A stretch of 64,000 bases of DNA, taken from NCBI GenBank assembly GCA_905478325.1, contig CAJQIB010000008.1, positions 186,001 to 250,000 on the forward strand. The letters run 5' to 3'. The notes beneath the pieces were generated by a model. The model was given only the letters and a program-made list of their open reading frames with translations, was not told the origin of the DNA and ran no database searches. Numbering within the stretch: the stretch's first letter is position 1; each line of letters begins with the position of its first letter. Positions 9,104 to 17,382 of the stretch are shown one piece after another. The position numbers were made by a program, and so were the translations under genes. The stretch comes from an uncultured Flavobacteriales bacterium. GTDB taxonomy: Bacteria; Bacteroidota; Bacteroidia; Flavobacteriales_D; Sanyastnellaceae.

Positions 9104-10885
9104 TCAGTTCAAACTGGACTCTTGGAGCCATTTCCGGTAGGTGTTGAACAGCCGCGTTCTCGAAACAAAACCGACGAATACACCCTTGGTTTGAACAGGG
9201 AGATACCAGGCTTCAGTTCGTTCAAATTCGGACATCACTTTTTCCATTTTGGTTTGTGAATCCAAGACCCCTTGGGGCAGTGTCATAAACTCATGCACTT
9301 TGATTTCATCGTAGAGCTCGCGGTCGAACATAATTTCTCGAATCTCTTGCAGATCGACTACTCCCAACAAAACGCCCTTTTCATCCAAAACGGGAAAAAG
9401 ACTGTGGACACTGCGCTCTATAATCGGAATCATCTGTCCCAACGTCCAATGAGGCTGAACCACCTCATGATCGTACTCAATTTCATCTTTGAGCTTCATA
9501 AGAGTAAGCACCGAATGGTCCTTATCGTGCGTGAGCAGTTCCCCGCGTTCGGCCAATTCTTGGGTGTAAATGCTGTGACGAACCCACCATTTTGCAATCT
9601 GAAAGCTGATCGCCGAAGTCAGCATAACAGGTACAAAAAGAGCGTAACCCCCGCTCACTTCTGCCGCCAATAAAATGGCCGTGAGGGGAGCGTGCAAAAC
9701 ACCGGCTAACATGCCCCCGATTCCGGCCAAAACGGCATTGCCAACAGGCAATACTTCGGTTCCAAAAATCTGTTCCAACCCCAACGAATAAACATAGCCC
9801 AACAAGGCGCCGCAAAAAATAGCCGGCGCAAAGATGCCTGCCACCCCACCAGCACCAACAGTCATTCCCGTTAGGATGGGCTTAAGAATCCATGCCAGCA
9901 ACAAAAAACCAATCAACCACCAGCCCTGTGGGTCCATTTGATTCATGGTCATGTCACCCGCCAATAATGTTGAGTGCCCATCGAACAAACCATTCACAAC
10001 ATCGTATCCTTCACCATACAGCGAGGGGAAAAACACAACCGCCGCTCCTACCACCGCTCCCGCAACCCAGATGCGTATGCGCGGCGTGCGCATTTTCAAT
10101 ACCGCATGGCTCGCACCCAAGTACACTTTAGAAAACACCACCGAACCCACGGCGCAGACAAGTCCTAAAAGAAGGTAGAGCGGAAGCCGACTCAACTCGA
10201 AATTCTCCAATACGGGAGTGGACAGTACATTCTGGTCTCCCAAAAACAGCTCAGCGGTAATCAGCGCAGTAAGAGAGGCCAGCAAAAGAGGCACCAAACT
10301 AGCGGCAGTCAGATCGATCATAATGACCTCTACCGCGAAAATAATGGCCGCTACAGGCGCCTTAAAGAGGGCCGCCAATGACGCCGCAGCCGCACACCCA
10401 ATGAGCAGCATGCGACGCTTGAACGTCCGCTTTGTTTGCCGACCAATTTCAGACCCGACAGCCGCCGCCGCTTGCAGCGATGGAGCCTCCAATCCTCCCG
10501 ATCCCCCCAAACCAACGGAAAGGGCGCTGGTAATCAACGGTGAAAACATCCAAATTCTTTTGATGCGTCCTCGGCGTTGGGACATCGCATGCAAAATACT
10601 TGGAACCCCTGGTCCTGGATGCTCACCGTTGAGCCAATGGCGAATAACATACCGCGTTGCCAACAATCCGAAAAGTGGTCCGAGACCCAAAACCCAAGCT
10701 CCCCCAACCCATCGACCCAGTCCGAACATTCCTTCATGCAACCCGAAAACCGTACGCTTCAAAAGCACCGCCAACAACCCTGCAAAGAATCCAGTCAGCA
10801 CCGCCCACCCTAGAATGGAGCGGTCGGATTGTTTCCAACGTTCAAATTGTGGAGCCAAGTGACGTTTCAAAATCCTTTGAAGCAT
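9104..10885 (-). CDS. ClC-type anion channel/transporter with C-terminal CBS pair
   Basis: Inner-membrane ClC protein, 593 residues: about ten or more helices to residue ~430, then two cytoplasmic CBS domains (about 455-593). The ClC motifs are visible: the selectivity loop GPGVP (91-95), the gate GLEAP with the external gating glutamate E133, and GVAGIFAPAIF later. Two positions deviate from the E. coli exchanger. The central serine of GSGIP is proline here, as in the plant nitrate exchanger AtCLCa, and the inner proton glutamate position reads valine (FAVEVIM, V187), as in ClC channels. So nitrate preference or loose proton coupling is possible but unproven. It is divergent from a universal stress protein. 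Confidence 0.93.
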   Translation of the reverse strand: MLQRILKRHLAPQFERWKQSDRSILGWAVLTGFFAGLLAVLLKRTVFGLHEGMFGLGRWVGGAWVLGLGPLFGLLATRYVIRHWLNGEHPGPGVPSILHAMSQRRGRIKRIWMFSPLITSALSVGLGGSGGLEAPSLQAAAAVGSEIGRQTKRTFKRRMLLIGCAAAASLAALFKAPVAAIIFAVEVIMIDLTAASLVPLLLASLTALITAELFLGDQNVLSTPVLENFELSRLPLYLLLGLVCAVGSVVFSKVYLGASHAVLKMRTPRIRIWVAGAVVGAAVVFFPSLYGEGYDVVNGLFDGHSTLLAGDMTMNQMDPQGWWLIGFLLLAWILKPILTGMTVGAGGVAGIFAPAIFCGALLGYVYSLGLEQIFGTEVLPVGNAVLAGIGGMLAGVLHAPLTAILLAAEVSGGYALFVPVMLTSAISFQIAKWWVRHSIYTQELAERGELLTHDKDHSVLTLMKLKDEIEYDHEVVQPHWTLGQMIPIIERSVHSLFPVLDEKGVLLGVVDLQEIREIMFDRELYDEIKVHEFMTLPQGVLDSQTKMEKVMSEFERTEAWYLPVQTKGVFVGFVSRTRLFNTYRKWLQESSLN

Positions 10886-10927
10886 GTTACAAATTTCGTT
10901 GGATTCACCCCATTGGTTTTACCTTCG

Positions 10928-10942
10928 TAATCAAATTGATTA
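10928..10942. repeat. Perfect 15-base palindrome, candidate operator
   Basis: TAATCAA-A-TTGATTA in the 66-base divergent gap between the ClC gene and the universal stress gene, ending 9 bases before the latter's ATG. The position and symmetry suit a dimeric regulator controlling one or both genes. No regulator gene is adjacent. Confidence 0.45.
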
Positions 10943-10951
10943 ACAAATCTC

Positions 10952-11785
10952 ATGGGCCAACATCGCATTCTCGTCCCAATGGACTTCACTCCGGTTAGCG
11001 ACATTGCATTGGAGCACGCCTTTGTTGTCGGCAAAGCGTTCAATAGCGAAATCTTGTTGCTGCACATCATTGCAAACAAAAAGGAAATGCCGGAGGCACG
11101 CGAGCGGATGTCCGCCCTGTTGGAACTTCATTCCGCAACCTACCCGCACACGTTGCAAACTGCGATTCGAATTGGCAGCATCTTTGAAGACATTGACGAC
11201 GTGGCGGTAGAGCAAGACGCTACCCTGGTCATCATGGGGACGCACGGCTTGAAAGGCATGCAGTTTCTAACTGGAGGGCGTGCATTGCGCATTGTCACAA
11301 ACAGCTCCACTCCGTTTATCATAACACAAGAGCGGACCATCAAAGAGAATGGGTATGACGACATCGTTGTTCCGTTGGATTTACACCAGGACACGAAGCA
11401 GAAGTTATCCATTGCTGCAGAAATGGCCCAGTATTTTGAAGGACGAGTCCACATTATCAGTCCTGCTGAATCTGACGAGTTTTTGAAAAATCAACTTCTC
11501 AGGAACATCGAATACGCCAAAGAATATTTCACCGAGAAGGGAGTTGACTATACCGTGAAAATTTCACAGCATAGCTCCAGCGCTTTCGTGAAAGACGTCA
11601 TTCGTTTTGCAGCTTCAATTGAAGCCGATTTGATCAGCATCATGAATCTGCATGAGAAGAGCCTGATGGGCATCCTTGGGCACAGCTATGAGCAGCAAAT
11701 CGTCACAAACGAAGCGCAGATTCCCGTGTTGGTCATCAACCCCATCGCGACACGCGTCATCAGAGGGTCTGTTTTCTCACGCTAG
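10952..11785 (+). CDS. Tandem universal stress protein
   Basis: A cytoplasmic 277-residue protein of two Usp domains. The first (1-130) begins HRILVPMDFTPVSDIALEHA and carries MGTHGLKGMQFLTGGRA, a nucleotide-binding-type loop. The second (about 145-275) begins DDIVVPLDLHQDTKQK and ends with a more degenerate HEKSLMGILGHSYEQQIV followed by IPVLVINP. Tandem Usp proteins of this type are common in Bacteroidota and respond to energy or stress state; the target is not predictable. The gene is divergent from the ClC-CBS gene and convergent with the SpoIIE phosphatase gene, 13 bases away. Confidence 0.9.
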   Translation: MGQHRILVPMDFTPVSDIALEHAFVVGKAFNSEILLLHIIANKKEMPEARERMSALLELHSATYPHTLQTAIRIGSIFEDIDDVAVEQDATLVIMGTHGLKGMQFLTGGRALRIVTNSSTPFIITQERTIKENGYDDIVVPLDLHQDTKQKLSIAAEMAQYFEGRVHIISPAESDEFLKNQLLRNIEYAKEYFTEKGVDYTVKISQHSSSAFVKDVIRFAASIEADLISIMNLHEKSLMGILGHSYEQQIVTNEAQIPVLVINPIATRVIRGSVFSR

Positions 11786-11798
11786 ACTTCGTTTGCCT

Positions 11799-13622
11799 TC
11801 AGACGCGGACACCGATGACAAGAACATCGTCTACCTGCTCTTCTGATCCGCGCCACTCGTCGAATGACTTCATCAATGCTTGCTCCATTTCAAGGGCAGG
11901 CAAAGAGGCAATTTGAACCAGCAATTCACGGAACCGTTTCCGCATGAATTTCTTGCCATTCACTCCACCAAATTGATCCGCAAATCCATCGGTCGCTGCG
12001 AAAACCACATCGCCCGAGACCAACGGAAGGGTTTGCATCGTGTACGATTTGGTACCAGGCTCAAATGAGGCAATGGCCATCTTGTCAGGTTTGAGCTCTT
12101 GCAACATGCCCTTGCGCACCAAGTACAATGGGCAATTCGCCCCACTGTATTGCAATTCCATGCGCTCTCGGTCGATACAAACCATTGCCAGGTCCATGCC
12201 GTCCTGCATCGTCACTCCTTGCGCGCTTTGTTCTCCAAATCCGTCCGGGTGAAGCAATTCGCAAGACGCTCGATTCAATTGATCCAGCACCTTGTCGGGT
12301 TGGGTATACACCTTGGTCACGTGCTCAAGGGCATGGTGACCAATCAAACTCATGAATGCCCCAGGAACACCATGTCCTGTGCAGTCCACAGCAGCAAACA
12401 TGCACGCGGGGCCGACCTTATGAAACCAATAAAAATCCCCAGAGACCACATCGCGAGGACGGTAAAAAACAGCCGCTGTTTCAAAAACCATGGAACGGTC
12501 TCGCTTCGACGGTAAAATGGCCTGCTGAATCCGCTCCGCATAGTTGATGCTGTCTCTAAGGTCACCATACAACGCCTCAATCCGAGCCTTTTGCTCTTGA
12601 ACTTCAGCGGTACGGCTTCGGACTTTCCCCTCCAGTTCCAACTCATTCGACTCCAAGTCATCGCGCATTTTCACAATCGCATGACCCAAAGCATCCTCTG
12701 GACTCAACGGTATGTATGGGGCTGAAAATCGCCCGGCTCCAACTTCCAATGAAAATGCTCTCGTTCGATCCAGACCACTCGCCAGTCGATTCACAGCGCT
12801 CGCCATTTCACCTATTTCATCCGACGAGACAGGAACTTCTTGCTCGAGAGGAACCCCGCGCCCCAAGTAAAGCAGTGCTTTTTTCAGATCCTGAATAGGC
12901 CCAACAATCGAGCGTGTTACTGCCCAGGCTATCAAAATTCCCAAGATTAAAACACCCAACGCAACTTGCCCCGCATAAAACTGCAGTTGATCACCAAGCT
13001 CTTCCATTCGCCCGGTTGATTCTGTCAATGCATCGGTTTGCGCTTCAGAAAGAGCATCCATCTGTGAGCGGATGGATTCCGTAAATCTTGGAATGCTCGA
13101 TCCGTCCAAAGCATAGTATTCCGCATCCATACGAACCAAGGGATCATCATAGGATTGAAAGTCTGGAAGCAGGCGTATGATTTCTCCGTAGGCTAAGAAC
13201 AGGTGCTCCACATCACGCTCAAGAGAATCGAATCCCAATTGAAGCGAAGAGGGCCAAAAAGGAACCACATGTCTGAGCGTTGCCAGTTGACGTGGCACCT
13301 CCGTTTGCATCAAATTTCTCAAGGATTCTTTTTCAGGACTCGCGGCTCCCGACTGCACCGACAACCAGTAGTTGATGAACACCCGTGTTTCCGCAATGGA
13401 ACGGTCCAAGTCTTCCAACGAACGGATGCTCGGAGCCAAGACTCCATCGATGCGCTGACTCAACTGACGACTCTCCTGCAAGGTGTTCCGCGTCAGCAAA
13501 ACCAGCATACCCACCGCTATACCAAATAAGCCAAAGCCAAGCGAAATACGCCAGCCTATACCCCATTTAAAATTTTGACGGACCTCCTTTTGAGGAGTGT
13601 CCGAGCGACCGGTGCGAATCAT
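11799..13622 (-). CDS. Membrane HAMP-PP2C (SpoIIE-type) serine/threonine phosphatase
   Basis: A 607-residue inner-membrane signalling phosphatase. TM1 is at about 26-44, a helical extracytoplasmic sensor region at 45-217, TM2 at about 218-237 and a HAMP linker at 237-290. A coiled coil (about 325-380, ending in NYAERIQQAILP) leads into the PP2C/SpoIIE domain (385-607). Metal-binding motifs are intact: DVVSGDFYW, VDCTGHGVPGAFMS, ATDGFADQFGG and the final QVDDVLVIGVRV. It should dephosphorylate a protein, typically an anti-sigma antagonist, under control of its outer domain. It is third in a cassette after a YfiR-like and a TPR gene, 42 bases behind the latter. The partner protein is not in the window. 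Confidence 0.92.
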   Translation of the reverse strand: MIRTGRSDTPQKEVRQNFKWGIGWRISLGFGLFGIAVGMLVLLTRNTLQESRQLSQRIDGVLAPSIRSLEDLDRSIAETRVFINYWLSVQSGAASPEKESLRNLMQTEVPRQLATLRHVVPFWPSSLQLGFDSLERDVEHLFLAYGEIIRLLPDFQSYDDPLVRMDAEYYALDGSSIPRFTESIRSQMDALSEAQTDALTESTGRMEELGDQLQFYAGQVALGVLILGILIAWAVTRSIVGPIQDLKKALLYLGRGVPLEQEVPVSSDEIGEMASAVNRLASGLDRTRAFSLEVGAGRFSAPYIPLSPEDALGHAIVKMRDDLESNELELEGKVRSRTAEVQEQKARIEALYGDLRDSINYAERIQQAILPSKRDRSMVFETAAVFYRPRDVVSGDFYWFHKVGPACMFAAVDCTGHGVPGAFMSLIGHHALEHVTKVYTQPDKVLDQLNRASCELLHPDGFGEQSAQGVTMQDGMDLAMVCIDRERMELQYSGANCPLYLVRKGMLQELKPDKMAIASFEPGTKSYTMQTLPLVSGDVVFAATDGFADQFGGVNGKKFMRKRFRELLVQIASLPALEMEQALMKSFDEWRGSEEQVDDVLVIGVRV

Positions 13623-13664
13623 GCAGGCAATTTAACGCGATAAGGCCATCAGACCATCCATTAC

Positions 13665-14597
13665 TCACCGCCCTTTTCCATTCAGTCCATCGAGCATTCT
13701 TCGATACCGTTCTGATGCCTCGGGTTGATTCAAGGCATAGTGGATGGTCATCAAACCCTTCAAGGTTTCAAAGCGCTCTGGCTTCAATTTGTGCGCGGAC
13801 TCCATCGGAGATAGCGCCTGTTCAAATAAAGCGACACACGTGTCTTGAATTTCCATGAGTTCAAACATGGATGTTTCATGGTCAATTCTCTTCAATTGTC
13901 GAACACCCTGATTGTATTGGGTAATCGCCAGGTTGTACAAGCCAGAATAATTTCCTGGAGTCAACTTCAAAGCCGCCTCGTAGTGGCTCACAGAACGATC
14001 AAACAACGTCTGCTCCTCTTCCAATTGAGCCCCTTCTAATCCGTTAATCAACTGGCCGTTTGCCAGGCCCAGGTAGCGATAAACATCGGCTTTTTGGACG
14101 CTCACATCCGCGGTTGGATCCATGGTTTTGACCAAAGCTTCATACCGTCCAAATAACGCCAAGACCTCCCCGTCTGAATCCATAGTAAACCCATCCACCC
14201 GATCAATGGCATCCAATAAGTAGCTCCGGGTTAGAAAATCCAACGCGGCTTTAATGGAAGTGGCGTCATCGCGAGACGGTCCCAACTCCCAAGCTCTTTG
14301 CAAACTCGATACAGCCTCCAAACGAAATGGACTGTCCGCATCATTCCGCTCCGTCGTTTTGTACAATTCCTTCTGGATAAAGCCCAACACATACCACGAA
14401 TGCGCATCGGACTGCAGCGCGGTCGTTGTCATTTGCGGAAGTAAAGTCTGCAAGGCTTCATCCCAATCTCCTGCTTGACCGAAGGCCATGGCACGCTCTA
14501 CAACAGCCTGACCAAAGGATGCTTGCGTGATTCCCAAAGACAGCACAAAGACGAGGGCCCATCGACCACATTGCACTTGGAACATTCCTTGTTTCAT
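13665..14597 (-). CDS. Exported TPR-repeat protein
   Basis: A 310-residue predicted periplasmic or membrane-anchored protein. A signal peptide (about 1-29, WALVFVLSLGITQASFGQ) is followed by tetratricopeptide-like helices, e.g. AMAFGQAGDWDEALQTLLP and HYEAALKLTPGNYSGLYNLAITQYNQG. I start it at ATG 14597, which forms an ATGA overlap with the yfiR-like stop; an ATG at 14618 would add seven residues and overlap more. No enzyme domain is visible. Lying between a periplasmic YfiR-like gene and a membrane phosphatase gene, it could be an adaptor in that signalling path. This is inference. Confidence 0.75.
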   Translation of the reverse strand: MKQGMFQVQCGRWALVFVLSLGITQASFGQAVVERAMAFGQAGDWDEALQTLLPQMTTTALQSDAHSWYVLGFIQKELYKTTERNDADSPFRLEAVSSLQRAWELGPSRDDATSIKAALDFLTRSYLLDAIDRVDGFTMDSDGEVLALFGRYEALVKTMDPTADVSVQKADVYRYLGLANGQLINGLEGAQLEEEQTLFDRSVSHYEAALKLTPGNYSGLYNLAITQYNQGVRQLKRIDHETSMFELMEIQDTCVALFEQALSPMESAHKLKPERFETLKGLMTIHYALNQPEASERYRRMLDGLNGKGR

Positions 14598-15193
14598 TTG
14601 CCTGAATTTACTGCCCATGAAAGTATTCGACTACCAATGAGCACCCCTTTTTTGGAAGCCTCTTTTGCATTGATTTCATACCGCAAACGACGATCTACGG
14701 CGACAAAATTGATCAAAGAACCGCGCTCCAGTGCTGACTCCGTATCCGTCACCAACAAGACAGGCTGGCCCTTCCATTGCGACGCCAATTCCTCCAACTC
14801 TGCACCCGCAGATTCAGAATAAATCAAATGGAAAAAGCCCTCTTCTTGCATGTCGTTGTCCGTGTCAAACGACACAATCTCCAACGGCTGAACACCGATT
14901 GATTTCAGCGCATACTTGTCAATCAACTCTTGAAATAGCCGTTCATTTCCAACGACCGCCATTCGAAACGGACCCGTTTTTGTCTCAGCGGGCCATTCAT
15001 TCGAAGCAGAAAAGTGGAACAAAAAGTTGGCCTTCATAATGGCCTGCGTATCTGTATTGTCCAACTTATCTCCTTGGATTAAAGGACCTGCAGCCCATGC
15101 TAGCGCAGCCAAGGCCACCAGAGGAAACCACAGCCAACTCAGGCGAACTTTCGTCCGTTTACTCAACAATGCAGATGGAATTTCGAAGCGCAT
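14594..15193 (-). CDS. YfiR-like (DUF4154) protein
   Basis: A 199-residue protein with one N-terminal hydrophobic signal or anchor (about 20-36, FPLVALAALAWAAG) and a periplasmic DUF4154 domain. Typical YfiR blocks are present: IMKANFLFHFSASNEWP, GPFRMAVVGNERLFQEL, FHLIYSESAGAELEEL, PVLLVTDTESALERGSLINFV and the end DRRLRYEINAKEASKKGVLIGSRIL. In Pseudomonas, YfiR is a periplasmic repressor of the membrane diguanylate cyclase YfiN. Here the co-transcribed membrane partner is a PP2C phosphatase instead. It starts 15 bases behind the ferritin gene and overlaps the TPR gene by four bases. Confidence 0.85.
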   Translation of the reverse strand: MRFEIPSALLSKRTKVRLSWLWFPLVALAALAWAAGPLIQGDKLDNTDTQAIMKANFLFHFSASNEWPAETKTGPFRMAVVGNERLFQELIDKYALKSIGVQPLEIVSFDTDNDMQEEGFFHLIYSESAGAELEELASQWKGQPVLLVTDTESALERGSLINFVAVDRRLRYEINAKEASKKGVLIGSRILSWAVNSGK

Positions 15194-15208
15194 GAAAAGC
15201 GTAAATCT

Positions 15209-15712
15209 TCAGGCGTTTGCAGATCCCGCCAAACTCAAAATATCCCGATCGAAGAGGTACAAGGCACCTCGATCACCCCCCACCAAAGCCAGTTTATCCA
15301 AAATCTTCCGCGCCATCGCCTCCTCTTCAATTTGTTCAGCCACGTACCACTGCATGAAATTATGTGTGGTGTAATCCTTCAGTGTTAAGCATTCATCCAC
15401 AACAGAATTGATGCTCGCAGTCACGGTTGTTTCGTGCTCCAAGATGGATTGAAAAATCGCATCCAATCCAGGATATTCCACTGCGGGCGCTGTAAGCGGA
15501 GGCACGGTAGCAACTCCACCACGCTCATTGACAAAGCGCATGAGCTTGAGCATGTGCATGCGCTCCTCTTCAGCATGCTCATACAAGAAAGCTGCAGTTC
15601 CATCATATCCGCTTGTCTCGGCCCAAACAGCCATGGCCAAGTAGGTATGGGAGCTTTGCGCTTCCAACGTAATCTGTTTGTTCAGGGCTAAGGCAATTTG
15701 TTCGTGCAGCAT
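15209..15712 (-). CDS. ftnA: Non-haem ferritin
   Basis: Iron-storage ferritin forming 24-subunit cages, 167 residues from ATG 15712; an upstream in-frame TTG at 15733 is less likely because family homology begins at MLHEQIALALNKQI. Ferroxidase-centre positions are visible: glutamate in LEAQSSHTYLAMA, the E-E-x-x-H cluster in HAEEERMHM, and the later EQIEEEA. So it is the catalytic FtnA type rather than bacterioferritin. It lies 54 bases after gbsR and 15 before the yfiR-like gene, all on one strand. It could therefore belong to either unit. No Fur-type box was recognised. Confidence 0.93.
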   Translation of the reverse strand: MLHEQIALALNKQITLEAQSSHTYLAMAVWAETSGYDGTAAFLYEHAEEERMHMLKLMRFVNERGGVATVPPLTAPAVEYPGLDAIFQSILEHETTVTASINSVVDECLTLKDYTTHNFMQWYVAEQIEEEAMARKILDKLALVGGDRGALYLFDRDILSLAGSANA

Positions 15713-15766
15713 ATCAGGACATTTTGAGACCAAGTTAAGGGTTCAACGATTTCGCTGCACACCTTT

Positions 15767-16306
15767 TCAATTTCTTCGCAAACCACGCAACAACCACTGC
15801 TCCCACCAGCGTTCATCTTCAGCAAGAAGCCTGCCCAAAACGCCATCTACAGCAGACGCCTGCGCGAGAACTCCGTCAAGGGTTTTATCCAAAACAGCAG
15901 ACGCTTCTAGGCCATCGGTCTTTGACGCCCATGAACGTTTCCAAGCGTCTAGCTCCAACAAAGGGTCCAATTCGCGTTTCTTCCGCTGACGCGCAATACA
16001 GGACATCATCTGCCACGAATCCCTCTCAGCAACGTACCGCACCTGACGAGAGCCCAATGTCTTGATCGGATAAACCAACCCCCATTCAACCAACGCTTGC
16101 AGCTGGGTATGCGCGCTTCCTCGACTCAACGATAGAAAGGACATGACCTCATCCGTGACCATCGGATGCTCTTGCGTCATGAGCAGTCCATGGATTGCAG
16201 CCATCGCCGGAGGAATGCCCCATGCTACGCCCAGTTCGCGCCATTTCTGCACAAACTCCTGCTGTTTTGCACTCCATACAACCTGGTTGACTCCTGTATT
16301 GGACAC
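15767..16306 (-). CDS. GbsR/MarR-family transcriptional regulator
   Basis: A winged-helix repressor. The core reads QKWRELGVAWGIPPAMAAIHGLLMTQEHPMVTDEV, then the recognition helix LSLSRGSAHTQLQALVEWGLV and wing IKTLGSRQVRYVAE, the GbsR branch of MarR. From GTG 16306 it has 179 residues, the usual family length, and starts 10 bases after the upstream oxidoreductase stop. The alternative ATG at 16381 would add 25 residues, overlap that gene by 65 bases and place a perfect palindrome inside the coding region. I prefer the GTG but keep both open. The palindrome just upstream, repeated before kbl, is the likely operator. Ligand unknown; glycine- or amine-type substrates of the operon are a guess. 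Confidence 0.85.
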   Translation of the reverse strand: MSNTGVNQVVWSAKQQEFVQKWRELGVAWGIPPAMAAIHGLLMTQEHPMVTDEVMSFLSLSRGSAHTQLQALVEWGLVYPIKTLGSRQVRYVAERDSWQMMSCIARQRKKRELDPLLELDAWKRSWASKTDGLEASAVLDKTLDGVLAQASAVDGVLGRLLAEDERWWEQWLLRGLRRN

Positions 16307-16311
16307 GGTAT

Positions 16312-16335
16312 TACTTTCAATTTTTTGTGAAAGTA
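16312..16335 (-). promoter_or_regulatory. Palindrome TACTTTCA-N8-TGAAAGTA, candidate GbsR operator (site A)
   Basis: Perfect 8-base arms separated by 8 bases, ending 5 bases before the proposed GTG start of the gbsR gene and overlapping the oxidoreductase stop codon. The same arms with the same spacing and strand occur before kbl. Size and symmetry suit a MarR-type dimer. Autoregulation is inferred. Confidence 0.55.
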
Positions 16336-17369
16336 CGAAATCTGTCCGGACGAACTTCTTTGGGTACTTCCCAATTCTCATCCATGCACGTTTTAACGGT
16401 CCAGTCCGCTGTTCTTGGACCGATTAACACCCCCCGTGTACCCCATCCATTGCACGCGATGTACCAGGGTCGCTCATCCGAAACCCGGCCGATTATCGGC
16501 CTACGGTCCGGACTCGCTGGCCGCAATCCCGCGCGATGACCAACGACTTGATGCGGGGCAAAAGGCGCACCGTGTCGTGCACCATTCGCTTTGTCCAACA
16601 GCTCTTTTTGTGTGGCTTCTAAAACCTGAGCTTTCATCATGTCCCATCGATAGGTTGAACCGATTCGAATCAAATCGGAATCTACCGGCATGGCCCACGT
16701 GACGTTATTTATCGTTTCATCGCCCATCGCATTTTCAACGCGAACAGTGAGCACCTCGCCTTGATTCGGTCTTACCTGTAAGCCGAATTGACTCAAATCC
16801 GATTCAGCTCCAACTCCACGACAATCGATGACGGCATCAAACCCCTCAGGACAACCGACTTCTAAAGACCACCCCTGCATTTTCCAGCGCTTGCCATCGC
16901 GCCAGAATTCACGGCTTTTGGTGACCAACAATTGAACATCGACCCAACCCGCTTGCCGAATTCGCCCTGCGCCATGAGGTGCCGCAACTGATGCATGCCA
17001 ATCGCCTTCAGCACAGCGCTCAATAAAGCCTGCAACGGGATGCCCCTCTTCGATACGTTGATCCCATAAAGCGGCATAGGCGGCGTCTGGAAAAATTCTC
17101 AAGAGCGGAACATCATGCCAAAGAGAAATTCCCAATGCCTGCTCACACATGCGGTATCTCGAGCGCGCGCTCTTCAAGTGATCTTCGGCATCCCAAACGG
17201 GAAGAAGCCGACGAAATGACACCGGATTGAACATGCCCGCAGCCACGTCAGAGGCCGCTGGGGAACCATCGCTCCACACTTCAAAATCTACGCCCTGCTC
17301 CTTCAGTTCCCATGCTACCAACGTACCCGCAAGCCCATCACCCACAATCAACATCCGTTTGGTACTCAT
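16317..17369 (-). CDS. FAD-dependent amino-acid/amine oxidoreductase (DAO family)
   Basis: A 350-residue flavoprotein. The FAD-binding GxGxxG is at the N-terminus (LIVGDGLAGTLVAWEL), an early AAGMFNPV block matches DAO-family proteins, and the C-terminal GHRAGLRPASPDRRPIIGR followed by ACNGWGTRGVLIGP closes the fold. Family members include glycine oxidase (ThiO), DadA and MnmC-like oxidases; the substrate is not readable here. It starts 13 bases after kbl, which yields glycine from threonine, so a glycine-like amine is a reasonable guess. It is followed by the gbsR regulator. The three form one apparent transcription unit. Confidence 0.85.
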   Translation of the reverse strand: MSTKRMLIVGDGLAGTLVAWELKEQGVDFEVWSDGSPAASDVAAGMFNPVSFRRLLPVWDAEDHLKSARSRYRMCEQALGISLWHDVPLLRIFPDAAYAALWDQRIEEGHPVAGFIERCAEGDWHASVAAPHGAGRIRQAGWVDVQLLVTKSREFWRDGKRWKMQGWSLEVGCPEGFDAVIDCRGVGAESDLSQFGLQVRPNQGEVLTVRVENAMGDETINNVTWAMPVDSDLIRIGSTYRWDMMKAQVLEATQKELLDKANGARHGAPFAPHQVVGHRAGLRPASPDRRPIIGRVSDERPWYIACNGWGTRGVLIGPRTADWTVKTCMDENWEVPKEVRPDRFRTFTKN

Positions 17370-17382
17370 GCTGAACTGGCGA

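Noticed and set aside
10218-10862. 214-codon open frame on plus inside the ClC gene
   Set aside because: Antisense to conserved helices; composition rich in Pro, Ala and Ser as expected for a shadow frame.
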